Source of the DNA: Comamonas phosphati
Lineage (GTDB): Bacteria; Pseudomonadota; Gammaproteobacteria; Burkholderiales; Burkholderiaceae_C
Direction of reading: 5' to 3'
DNA length: 64,000 nt
Assembly (NCBI RefSeq): GCF_014637085.1
Contig: NZ_BMEU01000004.1
Location: 62,001 to 126,000, forward strand
The notes below the pieces were generated by a model. The model saw only the letters and a list, made by a program, of their open reading frames with translations. It had not been told where the DNA came from and did not search any database. Numbering within the stretch: the first letter of the stretch is position 1; every line of letters starts with the position of its first letter. The translations under genes and the position numbers were made by a program. This document shows, piece by piece, positions 8,302 through 16,883 of this stretch.

Positions 8302-8967
8302 ATGGCTGTGCAAAACCCGTTTTTTGGCAAACGCGATAACGACACCTTTTCTTCCCGCAATTCGATGACGGGCCTGTCTTCTTCCAGCGCTTCCAGTCCG
8401 GGTGGCGGCAGCCTGGCCGGCTCCGGCGCGGCCGGTGCCAGCAGCACGCGCCCGGCATCGGCATCCGCATCGGCTCCGGCATCCGCCGAGGAGTCGAGCG
8501 GCAGCAAGCTCACCGTGGGCCCCAACATCAAGCTCAAGGGCGTGGAGATCACCGACTGCGACACGCTGGTGGTCGAAGGGACGGTGGAGGCCACCATGAA
8601 CTCGCGCGTGATCCGCATTGCCGAAGAGGGTGCATTCCACGGCACGGCCGAGATCGATATTGCCGAAATCCACGGCGTCTTCGACGGCACGCTGACCGTG
8701 CGCGAAAAGCTGGTGATCTTCGGCTCGGGCCGCGTCAGCGGCAAGATCCGCTACGGCAAGGTGGTGATCGAAGAGGGTGGCGAGCTCACCGGCCAGATCG
8801 AGGTCGGCAGCAGCAGCAACAGCAAGAGCCATGGCGGCCATGCCTCGTCCGGCTATTCCGCAGCCAAGAGCGACGGCACCGCGGCAGCTTCGTCGGTTGC
8901 GGCTGGCAGCGCCAGCAGCCAGACCAACAGCCCCATGGCTGCCACGTCCTCGTCACCGGTGGTCTGA
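8302..8967 (+). CDS. bactofilin (polymer-forming cytoskeletal protein)
   Basis: A 221-residue bactofilin (DUF583). A flexible Ser/Ala-rich N-terminal tail (about 1-70) precedes the beta-helical core (about 72-170), visible as repeating hydrophobic-glycine strands such as LVVEGTVEATMNSRVIRI and GVFDGTLTVREKLVIFG. A Ser/Gly/Ala-rich C-terminal tail follows. Bactofilins self-assemble without nucleotide into filaments at the membrane and act in cell shape, polarity or chromosome and cell-wall organisation. The ATG at 8302 follows AAGGAGAT at a spacing of nine. No peptidase neighbour (M23) is present, unlike many bactofilin operons. A strong terminator follows. Confidence 0.93.
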   Translation: MAVQNPFFGKRDNDTFSSRNSMTGLSSSSASSPGGGSLAGSGAAGASSTRPASASASAPASAEESSGSKLTVGPNIKLKGVEITDCDTLVVEGTVEATMNSRVIRIAEEGAFHGTAEIDIAEIHGVFDGTLTVREKLVIFGSGRVSGKIRYGKVVIEEGGELTGQIEVGSSSNSKSHGGHASSGYSAAKSDGTAAASSVAAGSASSQTNSPMAATSSSPVV

Positions 8968-9033
8968 GCCGGCTTTCCTGTCATCACAGCCCATTGCACT
9001 GCATGGCTGTCCCGGGCCAGTCCTGGGCGGCCA

Positions 9034-9068
9034 CAAAAAAGCGACCGGATATCGGTCGCTTTTTTTTC
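9034..9068. terminator. bidirectional intrinsic terminator
   Basis: A perfect seven-base-pair stem, GCGACCG / CGGTCGC with loop GATAT, is flanked by an A-run on the left and a T-run on the right. It can therefore stop transcription in both directions. It ends the bactofilin gene. Confidence 0.85.
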
Positions 9069-9070
9069 AT

Positions 9071-9147
9071 CGCCGGGCCGCCCCAAGATGAAAAAAGCCC
9101 CTCTCGGAGGGGCAGCGACCACACGCCGGTGGGGAGCGTGGGGTGCG
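9071..9147 (-). repeat. intergenic repeat B, copy 1
   Basis: Read on the minus strand it shares the CCCCACRCTCCC, CGCTGCCCC and CTTGGGGCGGCCCGGCG blocks with the copy at 20861-20937. It begins about 25 bases after the yciA-type stop codon and contains a terminator hairpin. Confidence 0.7.
9091..9113 (-). terminator. intrinsic terminator of the YciA-type thioesterase gene
   Basis: On the minus strand GCCCCTC / GAGGGGC with a three-base loop is followed by six T. It lies inside repeat B copy 1, 60 bases downstream of the gene it serves. Confidence 0.75.
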
Positions 9148-9171
9148 ATTTCTCATGGAGGCGCAAGAGGA

Positions 9172-9633
9172 TCAGGCCGGACGTTGCTTGGCCAGCAGCT
9201 TGTCGCGCCAGGCCTGGGTCTGGGGCGTGTCGGGCAGAGACTGGGGGCGGCCCGTGGCGTCGATGGCCACATAGGTCAGGCGGGCCTCGGTGACCTTGAC
9301 ATACTTGCCCTGGTCGGAGAAGCGCTCGGCATAGACCTCCACGTCCACGGCGATCGAGGTGCGGCCCACATGCTCCACGCTGGCGTAGAACGACAGGATG
9401 TCGCCCACGCGCACGGGCTGCTTGAAGATGAACTCATTGACCGCCACCGTCACCATGCGCGTGTGGCTGATGCGCTGGGGCAGCACCGAGCCCGCCAGGT
9501 CCACCTGGGCCATGACCCAGCCGCCGAAGATGTCGCCGTTGGCGTTGACATCGGCCGGCATGGGCACGACCTTGAGAACCAGCTCTTTGTCTTCGGGCAG
9601 GGGTTGGGGAGGAAGGTCTGGACGAGGCGGCAT
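9172..9633 (-). CDS. yciA: acyl-CoA thioesterase, YciA-type hotdog protein
   Basis: A 153-residue single-hotdog thioesterase. The signature NANGDIFGGWVMAQVDLAG (about 32-50) with Asp in the first strand matches YciA/acyl-CoA hydrolase proteins, hexameric enzymes that hydrolyse a broad range of acyl-CoAs. FIFKQPVRVGD and the late EARLTYVAID strand also fit. The ATG at 9633 is preferred over an in-frame TTG seven codons earlier. It is divergent from the Atm1-type exporter gene with only 41 bases between start codons, so the two promoters must overlap. Confidence 0.85.
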   Translation of the reverse strand: MPPRPDLPPQPLPEDKELVLKVVPMPADVNANGDIFGGWVMAQVDLAGSVLPQRISHTRMVTVAVNEFIFKQPVRVGDILSFYASVEHVGRTSIAVDVEVYAERFSDQGKYVKVTEARLTYVAIDATGRPQSLPDTPQTQAWRDKLLAKQRPA

Positions 9634-9674
9634 TGCACAATCGGGGGAAAACAAAACTATCTTGATTGTCCCAA

Positions 9675-11504
9675 ATGCGTCGTGACAGTGGTTCTTCTAG
9701 GGATTTACCCTTATTTCCGGCATCAACATCCCAGGACTGGAGCGCGCTCAAGCGCTTGCTGCCCTATCTGTGGCAGTACAAGTGGCGCATGGTGGCGGCC
9801 CTGCTGTTCATGGTGGGGGCCAAGCTGGCCAATGTGGGCGTGCCCGTGCTGCTCAAGCATCTGGTGGATGCACTGGACATCCGGCCGGGCCAGGCGCTGG
9901 CCGTGCTGGTGGTTCCAGCGGCCCTGCTGCTGGCCTATGGGCTGCTGCGTTTTTCCACCACGCTGTTCACCGAGCTGCGCGATCTGGTCTTTGCCAAGGC
10001 CACGCAGGGCGCTTCGCGCTCGATTGCGCTGACCACCTTCGAGCACCTGCATGCGCTGTCGCTGCGCTTCCACCTGGAGCGCCAGACCGGCGGCATGACG
10101 CGCGACATCGAGCGCGGCGTGCGCAGCACCGAATCGCTGATCTCGTACTCGCTCTACAGCATCCTGCCCACGCTGATCGAAATGGGGCTGGTGCTGGGCA
10201 TTCTGGCGCTGCGCTTCGATATCTGGTTTGCCGTGATCACGCTGGCGGCGCTGGCCTTCTACATCACGTTCACCGTGACGGTGACCGAGTGGCGCACGCG
10301 CTTTCGGCGCGAGGCCAATGCCCAGGAGTCCGCGGCCCATACCAAGGCCATCGATTCGCTGCTCAACTACGAGACCGTCAAGTACTTCAACAACGAAGCC
10401 TTCGAGGCGCGCCGCTACGACGAGAATCTGGAGCAGCTGCGCCGCGTGCGCCTCAAGAGCCAGACCACGCTGTCCATGCTCAACTGCGGCCAGCAGCTGA
10501 TCATCGGCGCGGCGCTGGTGGCGATTCTCTGGCGTGCCACGCAGGGCGTGGTCGACGGGCGGCTGACGCTGGGCGATCTGGTCATGGTCAACGCCTTTAT
10601 GATCCAGCTCTACATTCCGCTGAACTTCCTGGGCGTGATCTACCGCGAGATCAAGCAGAGCCTGACCGACCTGGACCGCATGTTCACGCTCACGGACAAG
10701 GAGCGCGAGGTGGCCGATGCCGCGGATGCCCTGCCATTGCAGCTGGGCCCGGCATCGCCCGAGGTGCGCTTCGAGCATGTGGACTTTGCCTACGATCCGG
10801 CCCGGCCGATTTTGCGCGACGTGAGCTTTGCGATCCCCCCGGGCAAGACCGTGGCCGTGGTCGGCCCCTCGGGCGCGGGCAAGAGCACGCTGGCGCGCCT
10901 GCTGTTCCGCTTCTACGACATTCAGGGCGGCCATGTGCGCATCGCCGGCCAGGATATCCGCCAGGTGACCCAGGCCAGCGTGCGCGCCGCCGTGGGCATC
11001 GTGCCGCAGGACACGGTGCTGTTCAACGACACGGTGGAATACAACATTGCCTACGGCCGCCCCGGCGCGAGCCGCCAGCAGGTGGAGGCCGCGGCGCGCG
11101 CCGCGCGCATCCACGACTTCATCGCGGCCACGCCCCAGGGCTACGAAACGCGCGTCGGCGAGCGTGGCCTCAAGCTCTCGGGCGGCGAGAAGCAGCGCGT
11201 GGCGATTGCGCGCACGCTGCTCAAGAATCCGCCCATCCTGATCTTCGACGAGGCCACCTCGGCCCTGGATTCGGCCAACGAGCGCGCCATCCAGGCCGAG
11301 CTGGCCAGCGCCGCGCAGAACAAGACGGTCCTCGTGATTGCCCACCGCCTGTCCACCGTGGTCGACGCGCACCAGATCCTGGTCATGGAGGCTGGCCGCA
11401 TCGTGGAGCGCGGCACCCACGCGGGCCTGCTGGCCCTGGGCGGGCGCTATGCGCGCATGTGGGCGTTGCAGCAAAGTGATGGTCAGAACGGCGCTGGCGC
11501 TTGA
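9675..11504 (+). CDS. Atm1/HMT1-type ABC transporter, fused permease and ATPase
   Basis: A 609-residue half-transporter. The membrane domain (about 30-310) has six predicted helices and the very characteristic DSLLNYETVKYFNNEAFEA stretch of mitochondrial Atm1 relatives, which export glutathione-linked compounds or metal conjugates. The ATPase domain has Walker A GPSGAGKST near 397, signature LSGGE near 501, and ILIFDEATSALD as Walker B with the catalytic Glu. It would act as a homodimer in the inner membrane. The start is uncertain: no ribosome site precedes the ATG at 9675, and a TTG at 9666 is in frame, so leaderless translation is possible. No iron-sulfur genes are adjacent. Confidence 0.9.
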   Translation: MRRDSGSSRDLPLFPASTSQDWSALKRLLPYLWQYKWRMVAALLFMVGAKLANVGVPVLLKHLVDALDIRPGQALAVLVVPAALLLAYGLLRFSTTLFTELRDLVFAKATQGASRSIALTTFEHLHALSLRFHLERQTGGMTRDIERGVRSTESLISYSLYSILPTLIEMGLVLGILALRFDIWFAVITLAALAFYITFTVTVTEWRTRFRREANAQESAAHTKAIDSLLNYETVKYFNNEAFEARRYDENLEQLRRVRLKSQTTLSMLNCGQQLIIGAALVAILWRATQGVVDGRLTLGDLVMVNAFMIQLYIPLNFLGVIYREIKQSLTDLDRMFTLTDKEREVADAADALPLQLGPASPEVRFEHVDFAYDPARPILRDVSFAIPPGKTVAVVGPSGAGKSTLARLLFRFYDIQGGHVRIAGQDIRQVTQASVRAAVGIVPQDTVLFNDTVEYNIAYGRPGASRQQVEAAARAARIHDFIAATPQGYETRVGERGLKLSGGEKQRVAIARTLLKNPPILIFDEATSALDSANERAIQAELASAAQNKTVLVIAHRLSTVVDAHQILVMEAGRIVERGTHAGLLALGGRYARMWALQQSDGQNGAGA

Positions 11505-11582
11505 GCGTCGCGGGGGCGCGTCTAGCGTGCGCTGCGCGAAATGCCTGGCGTGAATGGCGGGCGTGCCGGGTATAAACCCCAA

Positions 11583-11609
11583 TGATTGGTGTGAGATAAA
11601 CACCAATCA
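11583..11609. promoter_or_regulatory. perfect inverted repeat upstream of the ligase operon (candidate operator)
   Basis: TGATTGGTGT and ACACCAATCA form a 10-base-pair perfect inverted repeat separated by seven bases, 130 bases before the first gene of the operon. The symmetry and spacing fit a dimeric regulator site, such as that of the LysR protein encoded at the operon's end. It has no U-run and is not terminator-like. Confidence 0.55.
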
Positions 11610-11738
11610 ATTGCGGGCCTACAGACTTCCAAGCTGGCGATCCCCCTGAAACAATGGGCTTTACCGCAATCGATGCTATCTGCGCACCACAGAGCATTGT
11701 TGTCCCCGAAGCCCGTCGTTCCCGGAGGACCCCAGACC

Positions 11739-13370
11739 GTGTCGGATTTACGTTTTTCTGCGCTGCTGCAGGCCCGCCTCGCAGCCCATCCGCAAGCCCC
11801 TGCCTTTGTGCATCGCGAGGGCGTCACCACGGTGGCGTCGCTGGCGCATCAGGTGCAGTGCATGACGGCCTGGTTGCGGGCCGCGGGTATCGGTCCCGGG
11901 GACCGGGTGGCCGTGTGGCTGGTGAACCGTGTCGAATGGCTGGCGCTGCTGATGGCCGCCGCACGCATAGGCGCCACGGTGGCGGCGGTCAACACCCGCT
12001 ACCGCCGGGAAGAGGTGGCCCACATTCTGCGCACCAGCGGCGCCCGTCTGCTGGTGACGCAACTGCCCCATCAACGGCTGGATTTTCTGGCCATCCTGGC
12101 AGGCCTGGACCCCGCGCAAGTGCCCGATTTGCAGCAGGTGGCCGTGTTGGGCAGCGGCAGCGCCGCGCCTGCTGGCGTGGCCGACCTTGCCGCCGGCCTG
12201 GCCTGGCCGCTGGTTCCATTGGACTGGCGGCAATGTGCGCCCGATACCGGGCCGGACGACTCGGACCCCGACGCCACGGTGGTGCTGTTCTCCACCTCGG
12301 GAACGACCAAGGCGCCCAAGCTGGTGATGCACCCGCAGCGCACCCTGGTGGACCATGCCTTGCGCTGCACGGCGGCTTACCGGCTTGATGCGCCCGGTGC
12401 CTGCCTGCTGACCCTGCTGCCGCTGTGCGGCGCTTTTGGCTTGAACAGCACCCTGGCCGCGTTCGCCGCGGGCGCGCCGGTAGTCTTGCCGGCTTTGTTT
12501 GAAGCCGACGAGGCCGCGGCCTTGCTGGCAGGCCATGCGGTGACGCATTGCTTTGGCAGCGACGAGATGGTGCGCCGCCTGGCGGAAAGCTCGGAGGCGG
12601 CCCGGCCTTTTGCGTCGCTGCGCTTCTTTGGTTTTGGCGCCTTCACGTCGAATTTCACCGAAATCGCCCAGGCCTGTTGTGCGCGGGGTATCCCGCTGCA
12701 CGGCCTGTACGGTTCCAGCGAGGTGCTGGCGGTTTTCTCCGCCCAGGCCGGCGACCTGCCCCTGGCACAGCGCCTGGAAGGCGGCGGCATGCCCGTGGCC
12801 GGGGCGCAGGCGCGCATCCGCATCCGCGACGAGGCCACGGGCCAGTTGCTGCCACAGGGGCAGTCGGGACAGATCGAAATTCAGGCGCCCAGCCTGTTCC
12901 AGGGCTACTTCGGCAATCCGGCGGCCACGGAAGAAGCCATGTGCGAGGGTTATTTCAAGACCGGCGACCTGGGCCATCTGCGGCCCGATGGCAGCCTGGT
13001 GTTCGAGACGCGCCTGGGCGATGCCGTGCGCCTGGGCGGCAATCTGGTCAATCCGGCGGAAATCGAAGAACTCCTGCAGCGCGATCCCGGGGTGCGCGAA
13101 GCCCAGGTGGTTGCGGTGCCGATCCAGGGCCAGGACCGCCCCGTGGCCTTCATCATTCCCGAGGTGGGGGCGGGGCCCGACACGGCGGCCTTGCTGGCCC
13201 AGCTGCGCCAATCGATTGCCGGCTACAAGGTGCCCCAGCGGGTCTGGACGGTGGAGGCCTTCCCGCTGACCCAGGGGGCCAACGGCAACAAGATTTCCCG
13301 CGCGCAGTTGCGCCGGCTGGCGCAGGAACGCCTGGCCGCCGAAACCTCGCAACCCCAGGAGTTCGCATGA
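11739..13370 (+). CDS. AMP-dependent acyl-CoA synthetase/ligase
   Basis: A 543-residue class I adenylate-forming enzyme: acid plus ATP gives acyl-AMP, then acyl-CoA. The P-loop STSGTTKAPKLVM is near residue 184, the LYGSSEVLAVFS motif in the middle, YFKTGDLGHL with the hinge Asp near 405, and the C-terminal catalytic Lys in GNKISR near 518. A GTG start at 11739 is preferred because GGAGG lies ten bases upstream; an ATG at 11673 is in frame. It opens a five-gene operon (ligase, MaoC, Bug, NMO, LysR), so the substrate is probably an exogenous carboxylic acid bound by the Bug protein. Aryl, dicarboxylic or branched acids cannot be told apart from sequence alone. Confidence 0.88.
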   Translation: MSDLRFSALLQARLAAHPQAPAFVHREGVTTVASLAHQVQCMTAWLRAAGIGPGDRVAVWLVNRVEWLALLMAAARIGATVAAVNTRYRREEVAHILRTSGARLLVTQLPHQRLDFLAILAGLDPAQVPDLQQVAVLGSGSAAPAGVADLAAGLAWPLVPLDWRQCAPDTGPDDSDPDATVVLFSTSGTTKAPKLVMHPQRTLVDHALRCTAAYRLDAPGACLLTLLPLCGAFGLNSTLAAFAAGAPVVLPALFEADEAAALLAGHAVTHCFGSDEMVRRLAESSEAARPFASLRFFGFGAFTSNFTEIAQACCARGIPLHGLYGSSEVLAVFSAQAGDLPLAQRLEGGGMPVAGAQARIRIRDEATGQLLPQGQSGQIEIQAPSLFQGYFGNPAATEEAMCEGYFKTGDLGHLRPDGSLVFETRLGDAVRLGGNLVNPAEIEELLQRDPGVREAQVVAVPIQGQDRPVAFIIPEVGAGPDTAALLAQLRQSIAGYKVPQRVWTVEAFPLTQGANGNKISRAQLRRLAQERLAAETSQPQEFA

Positions 13371-13828
13371 CCCCCCGTTATTTTGAAGACTTCACCGCCG
13401 GCGAGCATTTCACCAGCTCGGGCCGCACCGTGACGGAAGCCGACCTCACCCTGTTCAACATGATCTCGGGGGACTGGAATCCCATCCACGCCGATGCCGA
13501 GTTTGCGGCCGGCACCCGCTTCGGCCAGCGCGTCGTCCACGGCGCCTTTGGCGTGGCCTTGCTGACAGGCTTCATGCATCAGATGGGAATTTTCGATGGC
13601 ACGGCGGTGGCCATGCTGTCGCTCAAGGAATGGAGCTTCAAGGCCCCCATCCTGATTGGCCAGACCCTGCGCCTGCAGCTCACCGTGACCGAGCTTCATC
13701 CAGGCAGCAGCGCCCGCGTGGGTCGCCTGGGCCGGCATTTGCAGCTGCGCGACCAGCACGGCCAGATCGTGCAGGAAGGCAGCAGCGATCTGCTCATCCT
13801 CAAGCGGCCCATGGCGAACAGCGCCTGA
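13367..13828 (+). CDS. MaoC-family hydratase/dehydratase
   Basis: A 153-residue hotdog-fold hydratase. The catalytic motif SGDWNPIHAD (Asp36, Asn38, His41) matches the (R)-specific enoyl-CoA hydratase / MaoC pattern, and RVVHGAFGVALL follows as the helix. It should add water to an enoyl-CoA or remove it. The ATG overlaps the ligase stop (ATGA), so the two are translationally coupled. A ligase plus MaoC without a dehydrogenase or thiolase in the operon suggests that later steps are encoded elsewhere or that the product is a hydroxyacyl-CoA. Confidence 0.9.
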   Translation: MTPRYFEDFTAGEHFTSSGRTVTEADLTLFNMISGDWNPIHADAEFAAGTRFGQRVVHGAFGVALLTGFMHQMGIFDGTAVAMLSLKEWSFKAPILIGQTLRLQLTVTELHPGSSARVGRLGRHLQLRDQHGQIVQEGSSDLLILKRPMANSA

Positions 13829-13878
13829 CCACCGCAGCCAGCCCCATCCGATTTCCTTTCCCATCCCCAGGAGACAAC

Positions 13879-14877
13879 ATGAAGAAGAATTTTTCCATCC
13901 TCGCCACGGCGGCTCTGGCCCTGTCGGCCGCCACGGCAGCGAGCCAGGCCCAGGCCCAGGCTCAGGCCTATCCCAGCAAGCCCGTGACCATCGTGGTGCC
14001 ATATTCCGCGGGCGGGCCGGTGGACAGCTTCATCCGCGCACTGGGCCAGCAGTTGTCCGAGAGCTGGAAACAGCCGGTGGTGGTGCTCAACAAACCGGGA
14101 GCCAACGAAATCATCGGCGCCGAACAGGTCGCCAAGAGCGCGCCCGACGGCTATACCCTGTTCGCCGGCACCGAGGCCGCGCTCACCATGGGCCCGCACC
14201 TCTACAAAAAGCTGCCCTACAACGTGGAGAACGATTTCGTGCCCATCAGCCAGCTCATCAGCTTGCCGCTGATGCTGTTCACGCACAAGAACACCCCGGC
14301 CAACACCGTGCCGGAATTGGTGGAGCTGGCCCGCAAGGCCAAGGCCCAGGGCAAGCCGCTGAGCTATGGCTCCACCGGCGCGGGCGGCATTGCCCACCTG
14401 CCCATGGTGACCTTTGAAAAGCAGGAAGGCATCTCCATGACCCACGTGCCCTACCGGGGCGCGGCCAACCTGATTCCCGACGTGATTGCCGGCCAGGTGG
14501 ATGTGGCGGTGCTGGCCGTGTCGGTGATCGAGCAGCATGTGAAAACCGGCGCGCTCAAGCCCCTGGCCGTGTCCTCCGAGACCCGCAGCGCGGCCTTGCC
14601 CAAGGTGCCGACTTTCAAGGAGGCCGGCGTCAAGGACATCCAGGCCATCTTCAGCATCGGTCTGCTGGCACCCAAGGGCACGCCGGCGGCGGTGGCGGAC
14701 AAGCTGGCCGCCAGCACCCGGGCCGTCATCACGACGCCGGACTTCCGCCAGAAGAACATCGACGCCTTCAGCTACGTGCCGGTGGCTTCGACGCCGGCGG
14801 AGTACAAGGCCTTCTTGAGCAGCAACAGCAAGCTGCAGGCCGAGCGGGTCAAGGCTGCGGGCGTGTCGCTGGATTGA
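13879..14877 (+). CDS. Bug/TctC-family periplasmic solute-binding protein
   Basis: 332 residues with a Sec signal peptide (MKKNFSILATAALALSA, cleavage probably after the AQAQAQA stretch near 30). The mature start YPSKPVTIVVPYSAGGPVDS is the standard Bug family beginning, with the ligand-contacting VPYSAGG loop. A second conserved stretch is THVPYRGAANLIPDVIAGQ. Bug proteins bind small carboxylates in the periplasm and deliver them to TctAB-type membrane partners, none of which is encoded here. CAGGAGAC precedes the ATG. It sits between MaoC and NMO genes and probably captures the acid activated by the ligase. Confidence 0.93.
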   Translation: MKKNFSILATAALALSAATAASQAQAQAQAYPSKPVTIVVPYSAGGPVDSFIRALGQQLSESWKQPVVVLNKPGANEIIGAEQVAKSAPDGYTLFAGTEAALTMGPHLYKKLPYNVENDFVPISQLISLPLMLFTHKNTPANTVPELVELARKAKAQGKPLSYGSTGAGGIAHLPMVTFEKQEGISMTHVPYRGAANLIPDVIAGQVDVAVLAVSVIEQHVKTGALKPLAVSSETRSAALPKVPTFKEAGVKDIQAIFSIGLLAPKGTPAAVADKLAASTRAVITTPDFRQKNIDAFSYVPVASTPAEYKAFLSSNSKLQAERVKAAGVSLD

Positions 14878-14922
14878 CACGGCAGCTGCAATATCTCTTC
14901 GCCCCCTGAATGGACCGAGCCC

Positions 14923-15900
14923 ATGAACGCCATCCCCCCCAGAATCCCTCCCGCGCTGCAGAACCTGGCGCTGCCCATCATCGCCTCGCCGATGTTCACC
15001 GTCAGCTACCCCGAGCTGGTGCTGGCGCAGTGCAAGGCCGGCATCGTGGGCTCGTTCCCGGCGCTCAATGCCCGCCAGCCCGAGCTGCTGGACGAATGGC
15101 TGCACCAGATGAAGGCCGAGCTGGACGCCTACCGCCGCGCCCATCCGGGCCAGCCGGTGGGGCCCATCGCCGTCAACCAGATTGCGCACGGCTCGAATGT
15201 GCGCCTGATGCAGGACATGGAAACCTGCATCCGGCACCAGGTGCCCGTCATCATCACTTCGCTGCGTGCGCCCGCGCCGGACATCGTCAATGCCGTGCAC
15301 GGTTACGGCGGCGTCATCTTCCATGACGTGGTCAATGTGCGCCACGCCCAAAAGGCGCTGGAGGCCGGAGTGGACGGCCTGATCGTGGTGGCCGCCGGTG
15401 CCGGAGGCCATGCGGGAACCCAATCGCCTTTTGCGCTGGTGGGCGAGGTGCGGCGGATTTTTGACGGGCCCGTGGCGCTGTCCGGCGCCATGGCCACCGG
15501 CTCTGCCGTGCTGGCCGCCCGTGCCATGGGTGCCGACTTCGCCTACATGGGCACCCGGTTCATCGCCAGCAAGGAGGCCAACGCCAGCGAGGACTACAAG
15601 CAGGCCATCGTGAACGCCGGGGCCTCGGACATCGTCTACAGCAACTGGTTCTCGGGCGTGCACGGCAACTATCTGCGCCAAAGCATCGAGCGCGTCGGCC
15701 TGGACCCGGACAATCTGCCGGTGGGCGACAAGGCCAAGATGAGCTTTGCCGACGGGCGTTCCAAGGCCAAGGCCTGGAAAGACATCTGGGGCGCGGGCCA
15801 AGGCGTGGGGCAAATCCACGATCTGCCCGAAGTGCGGGAAATCGTGGCCAGGCTGCGCGCCGAATACGACCTGGCCCGCGCGCGCGTGTGCGCCGGTTGA
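14923..15900 (+). CDS. NMO-family NAD(P)H-dependent flavin oxidoreductase
   Basis: A 325-residue TIM-barrel flavoprotein of the nitronate monooxygenase / 2-nitropropane dioxygenase / FabK superfamily. FMN-binding features are PIIASPMFTVSYPEL at the N-terminus, VVAAGAGGHAGTQSPF in the centre (phosphate loop and His), and LSGAMATGSAVLAARAMGAD. NMO enzymes oxidise alkyl nitronates, while FabK relatives reduce enoyl thioesters. In an operon with an acyl-CoA ligase and a hydratase, an enoyl-CoA or related redox role is at least as plausible as detoxification (inference). A Bug gene is again directly upstream, as for the second NMO gene at 43175. Confidence 0.87.
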   Translation: MNAIPPRIPPALQNLALPIIASPMFTVSYPELVLAQCKAGIVGSFPALNARQPELLDEWLHQMKAELDAYRRAHPGQPVGPIAVNQIAHGSNVRLMQDMETCIRHQVPVIITSLRAPAPDIVNAVHGYGGVIFHDVVNVRHAQKALEAGVDGLIVVAAGAGGHAGTQSPFALVGEVRRIFDGPVALSGAMATGSAVLAARAMGADFAYMGTRFIASKEANASEDYKQAIVNAGASDIVYSNWFSGVHGNYLRQSIERVGLDPDNLPVGDKAKMSFADGRSKAKAWKDIWGAGQGVGQIHDLPEVREIVARLRAEYDLARARVCAG

Positions 15901-15977
15901 GCGCTTCCATGGGACAGGCCGACACGGTGAGCGGAGCAGGGCGCAGGCCTTATGCTCGTTCCCCGGAGGTTTTGCCC

Positions 15978-16871
15978 ATGGAACAGTCGCCCTATTTGTT
16001 TTTTGCCGAAGTCGTGGAAGCCGGCAGCTTTGCGACGGCTGCACGGCGCCTGGGCATGGACCGCTCCAATGTCAGCCGCCGCATCAAGGAGCTGGAGCAA
16101 ACCGCGGGCGTGCAGTTGCTGCGCCGCACCACCCGCAAGATGGCCCTGACCGACCTGGGCGCTGCGTTCTACGAGCAATGCCTGGCGGTGCGCGGCGAGG
16201 TGGAGCAGGCCAAGAACCTGCTGCTGTCGCAGGGCGGCGTGGTGCGGGGGGCGCTGCACGTCAGTTGCCCGCCGGCGATTGGCCGGCTGTACCTGGTGTC
16301 GCTGTTCGAGGCCTTTTGCCGCCGCTACCCGGCCGTGTCCTTGCAGATCACCTTGAAGTCGGGCGCGCCGGATTTGATCGAGGAGCGGATCGATGTGGCG
16401 ATCCGCTTCACCAACGAACCGTCGCCGCAGCATGTGGCGCGCGTGCTGGGGCACACGCAATGGATTTTCTGTGCCAGCCCGGCCTATCTGGCCGAGTACG
16501 GAACGCCCCGGCTGCCCGAAGACCTGGCGCAGCTGTCCTGGCTGGGCATGCGTTCCCGCATGGAGCTGCAGTTGCGCAAGGAGTCGGCCCTGCATCGCGT
16601 GGTGCTGCGTTCACGGGTGGCCTGCCCCGATTACGCCCTGCTGGGCCAGATGGCCCGCGACGGGTTGGGCGTGTGCTTGCTGCCGGTTTATGTCGCGTCC
16701 CGCAGCCTCGCCCAGGGAGAACTGGTGCAGGTGCTGGCCGACTACCAGATCGAGCCCACGCCCGGCAGCACGCTGTATGCCATCACCCTGCCGGGCATCC
16801 ATTCATCACCGCAGGTCAAGGCCTTTGTCCAGTTCCTGGCGGAAACCGTGCAGGCTGAATTCACCCGGTAG
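15978..16871 (+). CDS. LysR family transcriptional regulator
   Basis: 297 residues with an N-terminal winged HTH (about 4-62: SFATAARRLGMDRSNVSRRI) and a periplasmic-binding-like effector domain. CGGAGG lies nine bases before the ATG at 15978. Unusually for LysR genes it is codirectional and last in the operon rather than divergent. It would therefore be produced along with the enzymes and could act at the inverted repeat at 11583-11609. Effector identity cannot be read from sequence. Confidence 0.92.
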   Translation: MEQSPYLFFAEVVEAGSFATAARRLGMDRSNVSRRIKELEQTAGVQLLRRTTRKMALTDLGAAFYEQCLAVRGEVEQAKNLLLSQGGVVRGALHVSCPPAIGRLYLVSLFEAFCRRYPAVSLQITLKSGAPDLIEERIDVAIRFTNEPSPQHVARVLGHTQWIFCASPAYLAEYGTPRLPEDLAQLSWLGMRSRMELQLRKESALHRVVLRSRVACPDYALLGQMARDGLGVCLLPVYVASRSLAQGELVQVLADYQIEPTPGSTLYAITLPGIHSSPQVKAFVQFLAETVQAEFTR

Positions 16872-16883
16872 CTTAAAAAAGAT

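Noticed and set aside
13696-16044. A 782-codon minus-strand frame opposite the Bug and NMO genes
   Set aside because: The opposite strand encodes clear family members with ribosome sites; the antisense frame is low-complexity His/Gly/Arg-rich.
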